From JBCDBW01 sp039182965 (GTDB taxonomy: Bacteria; Verrucomicrobiota; Verrucomicrobiia; Verrucomicrobiales; DEV007), in the NCBI GenBank assembly GCA_039182965.1, contig JBCDBW010000120.1:1-13039 (forward strand): a DNA stretch of 13,039 nt, in the 5' to 3' direction. The notes under the pieces were generated by a model that was not told where the DNA came from, did no database searches, and saw only the letters and a program-made list of their open reading frames with translations. Of the stretch, positions 1-5,246 are shown piece by piece; the stretch's first letter is position 1; each line of letters starts with the position of its first letter. The position numbers and the translations under genes were made by a program.

Positions 1-444
1 GCTGCCTGAAGTGTCGAACATGCCCATGCCCCATTTGCCCATGGTGGCGGTGTGGTAGCCGGCATCCTTGAGAATTTTGGCGATGGTGACCGTGTTGGGG
101 GGGAGAGGGAGTTGGCCTTCGGGTTGGAGTTCGCGATTGGCTCGGGTGGGGGAATTCCCCATGTGGAGGCCGGTGAAGAAGGAGGTTCGCGCGGGGGCGC
201 AGACGCTCGTGCCGGTGTAGGCGGAGAGGTAGCGTGTGCCTTCGTTGGAGAGGCGGTCGAGGTTGGGGGTTCGGATGAGTTCCTGGCCGTAGACGCCCAG
301 GTCGCCTTGAGCGATGTCGTCGGAGAGGACGAAGATGAGATTGGGGCGATCGTTTTCGGCTTTTGTGGACGAGATCGCAGTGATGAAGGCGGTGGCGAGG
401 GCCAGGAGGGGTGCCGTGCAGGTTCTGGTGAAGAAGGGGTTCAT
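1..444 (-). CDS. Sulfatase D, N-terminal part (cut by window edge)
   Basis: This is the first 148 residues of a secreted type I sulfatase; the reading frame is open to base 1, so the rest lies outside the window. These enzymes hydrolyse sulfate esters, here probably on a glycan outside the cytoplasm. Residues 1 to about 29 form a Sec signal peptide (basic start, hydrophobic stretch rich in Ala, Leu and Thr). The metal-binding aspartates are in SDD (D42, D43). The formylglycine motif is C82-A-P-A-R86, matching C-x-P-x-R, in SVCAPARTSFFTG. K137 in GKWGMG fits the sulfate-contacting lysine; the position two residues later, often His, is Gly here. The ATG at 444 is the first Met before the signal peptide. 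It lies 124 nt after the DUF1080 gene and may be the last member of the same operon or have its own promoter; no clear promoter is visible. The substrate cannot be told from this part. Confidence 0.9.
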   Translation of the reverse strand, partial: MNPFFTRTCTAPLLALATAFITAISSTKAENDRPNLIFVLSDDIAQGDLGVYGQELIRTPNLDRLSNEGTRYLSAYTGTSVCAPARTSFFTGLHMGNSPTRANRELQPEGQLPLPPNTVTIAKILKDAGYHTATMGKWGMGMFDTSGS

Positions 445-568
445 TGGTTTCTATGTGCTATGGGAATTTCGATGTTTCAAGTGGCGGCGACTTTCGGCTT
501 TCCGGTGAGATTCTTGTGTGGGCTTGCTTTGCCCGTTGCGAAAGAGGTTATTGGTGGTCTGCGCGGGG

Positions 569-1390
569 CTATTTTTTCTGTTCGGCGGCGGGGGGAGCGG
601 GGACGGGGGGGGCGTTTAGTTTACGAGCCCAGATATTGCGGAAGCGGAGGGGATTGTTGTGGTCCTGGAGACGGAGGCCTCCGGAGGGAGAGATGCCGCC
701 TTCGGCCACGGCGAACTGGGTGACGACACCGTTGTGGAGGACCGTGATCGAGCCGTGTTCGATGATCTTGCCGTCTTTGTCCTTTTTCTCGCGAATGCAG
801 ATGATGTCGTAGGTTTGCCATTCACCGGGCCGGCGTGAGGCGTTCACGAGGGGGACGCGTTTTTTGTAGAGGGCGGACGCCTGGCCATGGGGGTAGGTGT
901 CGTTTTGGTAGGAGTCGAGGATTTGAACTTCGGGATAGCCACCGATGAAGACGCCGCTGTTTCCGCGGCCCTGGCTTTTGCCCTTCACCTCGGCGGGCGT
1001 TTGCCATTCGACGTGCCATTGGCAGTCGCCTTCGATTTCTTTGATCGTTTTGATCCCGCCGGTTCCGGGGACGACTTCCATGAAGCCGTTTTTGACGAGC
1101 CATTTGGCGGAGTCGTCCTTCGGATCGAGGCCTTTTTTTCCGCCGTCGTGTTTCCAACTGGAGAGGTCGCTGCCGTCGAAGAAGACGATCGCGTCGGATG
1201 GCGGAGCTCCGGGTTTTTTGGCGGTAGTAAAGCCGGGCGGGGTGATGGCGGCGGGGCGGAGGGTTTCGATTTGTTTCTCGGACCAGGGGGCGTTGATGGG
1301 CGTCGGGGTTTTGCCGTCTTCCGCATTGAGCGGCGCGGTGACGAGGGCCGAGAGGAAGACTAAGACGGGTTTCATGGCGCTTCGAGTCAT
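569..1390 (-). CDS. Secreted DUF1080 (3-keto-disaccharide hydrolase-like) protein III
   Basis: A 273-residue secreted protein with one DUF1080 domain (PF06439), a concanavalin-like beta-sandwich named for 3-keto-disaccharide hydrolase. The signal peptide covers residues 6 to about 23 (MKPVLVFLSALV, then LNA|ED). The domain starts near FFDGSDLSSWK (70-80). It contains the family core GRGNSGVFIGGYPEVQILDS (141-160) and ends at LQDHNNPLRFRNIWARKL (241-258), followed by a Pro/Ala tail. This is the most canonical of the three DUF1080 proteins here. I chose the ATG at 1390 because it overlaps the stop of the upstream DUF1080 gene as ATGA, the usual arrangement for coupled translation. The ATG at 1375 (MKPVL) is a good alternative and gives a cleaner signal peptide. 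The frame stays open to 1780, but that extension is Arg/Pro/His-rich noise inside the neighbouring gene. Its likely role is cleavage of 3-keto-glycosides in the periplasm; the family assignment is firm, the substrate unknown. Confidence 0.93.
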   Translation of the reverse strand: MTRSAMKPVLVFLSALVTAPLNAEDGKTPTPINAPWSEKQIETLRPAAITPPGFTTAKKPGAPPSDAIVFFDGSDLSSWKHDGGKKGLDPKDDSAKWLVKNGFMEVVPGTGGIKTIKEIEGDCQWHVEWQTPAEVKGKSQGRGNSGVFIGGYPEVQILDSYQNDTYPHGQASALYKKRVPLVNASRRPGEWQTYDIICIREKKDKDGKIIEHGSITVLHNGVVTQFAVAEGGISPSGGLRLQDHNNPLRFRNIWARKLNAPPVPAPPAAEQKK

Positions 1391-2139
1391 TTGAGTTCTT
1401 TTACTTTGAGATTGCGAAAGAGAATCGTGCCTTCTTTGCCGGAATGGATTTGGAGGCCGAAGAAGCCTTTGAGGTATTCGTCGGTTTTCCATTTGGCGGC
1501 GGGGATGCCGTTGAACCAGGTGTGAACGGTATCGCCTTTGGCCTGGATGGTGATGCGGTTCCAGTCGCCGACTTTGCGGGCGTTGCGGACTTCTTCGTGG
1601 GCGTCGAGCCAGAGGGGATACCACCAGCCGCCGCAGCTTTGGCCGTAGACGCCGCCGGACCAGTAGCGTTCTTTGGAGAGGGCTTCCATTTCGGCCTGTG
1701 GGCCGTAGACGACCTCTTTTCCTTTTTCTTTTTTGGAGCGGGCGCGGAACATGATGCCGGTGTTGCCGTCGACTTCCCATTTGAGTTCGGCGGTGAAGAT
1801 GAAGTCGGCGAAATCGTCTTTATCGGTGCAGAGGTAAGTGCTGGATGATTTTGGGACACAGGTGCCGACGATGGTATCGCCCGTTGCCTTGAATTCGCAG
1901 GTGCCGCCGCGTGGGGTCCAGCCGTCGAGGTTTTTGCCGTTGTAGAGTGATGTGAAACCGTCGGTGAGGTTGGGTTCGGGTTCGGTGTTGAGGAGCATGT
2001 CCTCGGGAGCCATGAGGTTTTCTTGTTTCTCGTAATTGGCGACCCACTTTTGTTGGCTTTCCGCGATTTCATTGGCGGGAGTGGCCGGGGAGAGGAGCGT
2101 GAGGGTGAGAATGGCTGAGAGGCAGGCGAAGTGTTTCAT
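1387..2139 (-). CDS. Secreted DUF1080 protein II, divergent
   Basis: A 250-residue secreted protein with a DUF1080-type fold. Residues 1 to about 22 are a Sec signal peptide (MKHFACLSAILTLTLL, ending PATPA|NE). A 40-residue mostly hydrophilic segment (23-62) comes before the domain, which opens with FTSLYNGKNLDGWTPRGG (62-79) and closes with FFGLQIHSGKEGTILFRNLKVKEL (226-249). The middle differs from the usual family core: the EVQ-LDS-Y segment is replaced by a Trp/Gly/Tyr-rich stretch, GVYGQSCGGWWYPLWLDA (163-180). Four cysteines (81, 94, 104, 169) in the mature part could form disulfides in the periplasm. The ATG at 2139 is chosen because the signal peptide begins there; the frame stays open to 2169 but adds only MPPHKQPKPI. 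No Shine-Dalgarno is visible. Its stop overlaps the next DUF1080 start by 4 nt. The divergence from its two neighbours suggests a different substrate or step. Confidence 0.9.
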   Translation of the reverse strand: MKHFACLSAILTLTLLSPATPANEIAESQQKWVANYEKQENLMAPEDMLLNTEPEPNLTDGFTSLYNGKNLDGWTPRGGTCEFKATGDTIVGTCVPKSSSTYLCTDKDDFADFIFTAELKWEVDGNTGIMFRARSKKEKGKEVVYGPQAEMEALSKERYWSGGVYGQSCGGWWYPLWLDAHEEVRNARKVGDWNRITIQAKGDTVHTWFNGIPAAKWKTDEYLKGFFGLQIHSGKEGTILFRNLKVKELK

Positions 2140-2169
2140 GATTGGTTTTGGTTGTTTGTGAGGAGGCAA

Positions 2170-2188
2170 GGCAGGCGGGGCGCCTGCC
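2170..2188. repeat. Perfect palindrome GGCAGGCG-GGG-CGCCTGCC in the intergenic gap
   Basis: The 8-nt arms at 2170-2177 and 2181-2188 are exact reverse complements around a 3-nt loop. It lies in the 90-nt gap between the TIM-barrel gene and DUF1080 gene II. There is no T-run after it on the minus strand (the sequence continues TTGCCTCC), so it does not look like an intrinsic terminator. It resembles a small dispersed palindromic (REP-like) unit, and as RNA it could stabilise the upstream message end. Its copy number in the genome cannot be judged from this window. Confidence 0.75.
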
Positions 2189-2229
2189 CTACAATCTGTC
2201 GTCGGGATTAGGCGCGCTGAATGGAGGGG

Positions 2230-3096
2230 CTAGTTTTTTTCCCGGAGGGAGGTGAGGGTTTGGATGGATTTGAGGTTGGCGACGGGGTCTTTGCCGTGGC
2301 GGTTGGCTTCGTAGACGAGCCATTCATCGTATTCGGCGGCGTCGAGGGCGTCGGCGAGTTTTTGCAGGTCGATATCGCCTTCCCCGGCGACGCCGCTGTT
2401 GGCGGCTTTGATGTGGACTTCGCAGAAGTGGTCTTTGCCGTATTTGGCGATGGTTTCGTAGATATCTTCTTTTTCGAAAAGGTTGCCGGTGTCGTAGTAG
2501 ACTTTGAGGTGATCCGGGTAGCCGAGTTTTTCGATGAGCTCCATGACGCGGACGGTGGTGACGGGGGCTTCGATGCCGATGACGACCTCTTTTTCTTCCG
2601 CGTATGGGAGGAGCTCCTTCATGAAATCGGCGACGCCCTCGAGGGCTTCGTCGCTTTCCTGAAAGTTGGAGGGGCCGAAGAAGGGGAAGAGCATGACATT
2701 GATGCCGAGCGCGTGGCATCCGTCGATCGTTTGTTTGGCGATGCGCATCGCGGCTTCGCGATCGGTATCCCAGATTTCGCAGGCGTTCAGGCTGCCGGCG
2801 CAGAGGGAGACGATCTCGACACCGTGTTCTTGCGAGGCCTTTTTCCAGGATTCGAGAACGGCGGGCTCGTCACCGATCGCGAGGCTGGCGGCGGGATTGA
2901 CGGCGCCGCGTTTCATGCCTTCGGGTTTACCGGAGTGCATTTGGATGGCGTTGTAACCGGCTTCTTTGGCGGCGGCGAAGCTATCGACATCTGCGGCGAG
3001 CCCGAGGGCGGTTTCCATCACCGCGATTTTGGGTTGGTCTGCGAGGGACGGGCTTGCGAGGGCGAGTGACAGCAGGATCAAGGAGAACGGTTTCAT
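2230..3096 (-). CDS. Secreted sugar isomerase/epimerase-like TIM-barrel protein
   Basis: A 288-residue protein of the xylose-isomerase-like TIM-barrel family (AP_endonuc_2, PF01261; sugar phosphate isomerase/epimerase group). Its usual divalent-metal ligands appear to be present: E176 in IGIEAP, D202 in YYDTGN, H228 in CEVHIK and E263 in VYEANR. Related enzymes isomerise or epimerise sugars, or dehydrate and hydrate keto-sugars and inosose. Residues 1-19 form a clear Sec signal peptide (MKPFSLILLSLALASPSLA|DQ), so it acts in the periplasm and free keto-sugars are more likely substrates than sugar phosphates. The ATG at 3096 is used because the signal peptide starts there; the open frame up to 3237 adds only Ser/Thr/Pro-rich sequence overlapping the previous gene. 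No Shine-Dalgarno is visible. It lies 13 nt after DUF1080 gene I, which suggests that its substrate is a product of 3-keto-glycoside breakdown. The exact reaction is unknown. Confidence 0.92.
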   Translation of the reverse strand: MKPFSLILLSLALASPSLADQPKIAVMETALGLAADVDSFAAAKEAGYNAIQMHSGKPEGMKRGAVNPAASLAIGDEPAVLESWKKASQEHGVEIVSLCAGSLNACEIWDTDREAAMRIAKQTIDGCHALGINVMLFPFFGPSNFQESDEALEGVADFMKELLPYAEEKEVVIGIEAPVTTVRVMELIEKLGYPDHLKVYYDTGNLFEKEDIYETIAKYGKDHFCEVHIKAANSGVAGEGDIDLQKLADALDAAEYDEWLVYEANRHGKDPVANLKSIQTLTSLREKN

Positions 3097-3109
3097 GTTT
3101 GGATGGGAA

Positions 3110-3715
3110 TTAGTTGTTGAGGGGTTTGTAAACGAGATTGCGGAAGCGCATGGTTTGGTGAACGCCCGCGTGGAGTTGGAGACCGATTTTGCCCGAATCG
3201 GGGATGACGACGGCTTCGTAGTCGACGAAGGATTCATCGTTGAGGAAGGTTTGAATGCGTTTTCCTGTGGCGACGATGCGGAGTTTGTTCCATTCGCCGA
3301 GTTTATGGACGGACTCGACTTTATCGGTCTCGGCGGGGTATTTGCCGCGATCGTCTTTGGGTGCGTAGATGCAACCGGTGAGATCGCGCTTCAGGGACCG
3401 GGAGACGCCGATCTGGACCTGATGTGTTTTGCCACGGACGAAGACGCCGGAATCGTAGTCTTCGGAATCGGTTTGGTATTCGAGGGTGAGCTCGAAGTCG
3501 GCGTGATCGGTATCGGTCCAGAGGACGGAATTATTTTTACCGGGATTGTCCCCGACGATCATCCCATCTTTCACGGACCAATCCTTGGCGGTGTCCTCGG
3601 GATCGGCATGCCAGCCGTCGAGGTTTTTGCCGTTAAAGATGGCGGTGTCGGCGGCGAGGGTTATGAGGGGAAGGCAGAGTAAAGCGGCGATGAGGGGTGC
3701 TAATTGTTTTTTCAT
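3110..3715 (-). CDS. Secreted DUF1080 protein I, compact
   Basis: A 201-residue protein consisting of a signal peptide (MKKQLAPLIAALLCLPLITLA|AD, residues 1-21) and a single DUF1080 domain. The domain starts at AIFNGKNLDGWHAD (25-38), passes through DSGVFVRGKTHQVQIGVS (88-105) and WNKLRIVATGKRIQTFLND (142-160), and ends LQLHAGVHQTMRFRNLVYKPL (179-199). It is the shortest of the three copies and lacks the Pro-rich N- or C-terminal extensions of the others. The family includes 3-keto-disaccharide hydrolase, so a role in breaking 3-keto-glycosidic bonds outside the cytoplasm is likely but not shown. It follows the DUF1501 gene by 30 nt and precedes the TIM-barrel gene by 13 nt, which fits one transcript. 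The start has no visible Shine-Dalgarno; the ATG at 3715 is the only sensible one. Confidence 0.93.
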   Translation of the reverse strand: MKKQLAPLIAALLCLPLITLAADTAIFNGKNLDGWHADPEDTAKDWSVKDGMIVGDNPGKNNSVLWTDTDHADFELTLEYQTDSEDYDSGVFVRGKTHQVQIGVSRSLKRDLTGCIYAPKDDRGKYPAETDKVESVHKLGEWNKLRIVATGKRIQTFLNDESFVDYEAVVIPDSGKIGLQLHAGVHQTMRFRNLVYKPLNN

Positions 3716-3745
3716 GTGTGTCGGCGTGGTTGGTGGTTTCGTTGA

Positions 3746-5233
3746 TCAGCCGACGAGATCGTTGATCACACGTGCAGCTTTAACGCCGGTGAGGCGTTGG
3801 TTGAGTCCTTGGAAGGGGAAGTTCAGTTTTTCGTGATGGAATCCGAGGGTATGGAGGATGGTGGCGTGGAAATCTTCGAGCGGGACGGGGTTGGCAGCGG
3901 CTCCGTAGCCGACCTCATCTGTTTCGCCGTAGGATAGGCCGGGTTTGATGCCTCCGCCAGCCATCCATGCGGTAAAGGCGCCCGGGTTATGGTCGCGGCC
4001 GACGAGTTTCATTTCTCGACCGCCGCGATTTTCGCGCATCGGGGTGCGGCCGAACTCGCCGCTCCAGACGACGAGGGTATCTTCGAGGAGTCCTCTTTGT
4101 TTGAGATCGGCGAGCAATGCGGCCATGGGTTGATCGATCTCGCGGCATTTGTTTTGGAAGCCTCCGTTGAGGGCTTCGGACTGGGCGGCGCCGTGTGAGT
4201 CCCATCCCCAATCGAAGAGTTGGACGAACCGGACGCCGCGTTCGATGAGGCGGCGGGCGAGGAGGCAATTATTGGCGAAGCTTTCTTTACCGGGCTGGGT
4301 GCCGTAGAGGTTGTGGATGTGTTTGGGTTCCTTCGCGATGTCCATGGCGTCGGGGACGGCCATTTGCATGCGGAACGCCATTTCGTATTGGGCGATGCGG
4401 GTGAGGGTTTCGGGGTCGCCGAACTCGGAGTAGGTTTGTTGGTTTAGGTTTTTGAGAGTATCGAGGGCGGCGCGGCGGATGTCGCGTGGGATGTTGTCGG
4501 GGTTGGAGACATTGAGGACGGGGTCGCCATCGGAGCGGCATTGGACGCCTTGGTAGACGGAGGGCAGGAAGCCGGAGCCCCAGAGGGCTTTTCCGACGCG
4601 GGGGAGGCGTCCGCCGGAGAGGAGGACGACGAATCCGGGAAGATCGGTATTTTCGGTGCCGAGGCCCCAGGTGACCCATGACCCGACGGAGGGGTATCCG
4701 ATTCTGGCCTGGCCGCTGTGGACGCGGAGCTGGGCGGGCCCGTGATTGAACTGATCGGTTTGGAGGGTTTTGATGAACGAGACATTATCGACGACCTTCG
4801 CGAACTTGGGGAGGCGATCCGAGACCCAGGCGCCGGAGTCGCCGTGTTGTTGGAAGGGGAACTGAGGGCCGAGCATATTTGGTGTTCCCTGGATGAAGGC
4901 GAAGTTTTTTCCTTCGAGGAACGATTGGGGGCAGGCTTGGCCATCGAGGCGTTTGAGGTCGGGTTTGTAGTCGAAGAGTTCCAGCTGGCTGGGTGCGCCG
5001 ATCATGTGGAGGTAGATTACGCGTTTGGCGGTGCCGGGGTAGTGTGGGTTGAGGGCGCTGAGGGGATTGGCGGGATCGTGTTTGGGCGCGCCGTGTCCTG
5101 CTTTGGCGGCTTGGGATTGCGCGGCGAGAAAGAGCGCGCCGAGGCCGGTGGTGCAATGGGTCAGAAACTGGCGCCGGGTATTTCGCTGAAGGGTCTGCTG
5201 TGCGGTCTCTTGAAGTAGCGTTTCGATATTCAT
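3746..5233 (-). CDS. DUF1501 protein with twin-arginine export signal
   Basis: A 495-residue DUF1501 protein (PF07394), a family of the alkaline phosphatase/sulfatase superfamily without an established activity. The N-terminus has a twin-arginine motif, T19-R-R-Q-F-L24, followed by a hydrophobic stretch ending near AAQSQAAKA (37-45), so it is probably exported folded by Tat. Candidate metal-binding segments of the superfamily are WDSHG (344-348), SGEFGRTP (391-398), GRDHNPGAF (412-420) and H456 in EDFHATIL. The ATG at 5233 is preferred: it lies 13 nt after the upstream stop with a weak GAGA upstream, whereas the ATG at 5266 would overlap that gene and add 11 unneeded residues. DUF1501 genes are commonly found directly after PSCyt1-PSCyt2-PSD1 genes, as here, so the two products probably work together. 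Tat export suggests a cofactor or metal loaded in the cytoplasm. Confidence 0.95.
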   Translation of the reverse strand: MNIETLLQETAQQTLQRNTRRQFLTHCTTGLGALFLAAQSQAAKAGHGAPKHDPANPLSALNPHYPGTAKRVIYLHMIGAPSQLELFDYKPDLKRLDGQACPQSFLEGKNFAFIQGTPNMLGPQFPFQQHGDSGAWVSDRLPKFAKVVDNVSFIKTLQTDQFNHGPAQLRVHSGQARIGYPSVGSWVTWGLGTENTDLPGFVVLLSGGRLPRVGKALWGSGFLPSVYQGVQCRSDGDPVLNVSNPDNIPRDIRRAALDTLKNLNQQTYSEFGDPETLTRIAQYEMAFRMQMAVPDAMDIAKEPKHIHNLYGTQPGKESFANNCLLARRLIERGVRFVQLFDWGWDSHGAAQSEALNGGFQNKCREIDQPMAALLADLKQRGLLEDTLVVWSGEFGRTPMRENRGGREMKLVGRDHNPGAFTAWMAGGGIKPGLSYGETDEVGYGAAANPVPLEDFHATILHTLGFHHEKLNFPFQGLNQRLTGVKAARVINDLVG

Positions 5234-5246
5234 GGCGTTGTCTCGA

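Noticed and set aside
510..540. Hairpin GGGC-AAAGCAA-GCCC as a terminator between DUF1080 III and sulfatase D
   Set aside because: The stem is only 4 bp and no T-run follows.
445..568. Promoter in the 124-nt gap before sulfatase D
   Set aside because: A TTGAAA is present on the minus strand about 30 nt before the ATG, but no acceptable -10 element follows at the right spacing, and sigma-factor preferences of these phyla are uncertain.
1391..1780. Upstream extension of the DUF1080 III reading frame
   Set aside because: It encodes an Arg/Pro/His-rich stretch inside DUF1080 gene II; the signal peptide and ATGA overlap place the start at 1390 or 1375.
2221..3069. Plus-strand open frame of 282 codons opposite the TIM-barrel gene
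   Set aside because: It is Gly/Val/Phe/Asp-rich, without any domain pattern, and lies antisense to a gene with clear family motifs; it is a codon-bias shadow.
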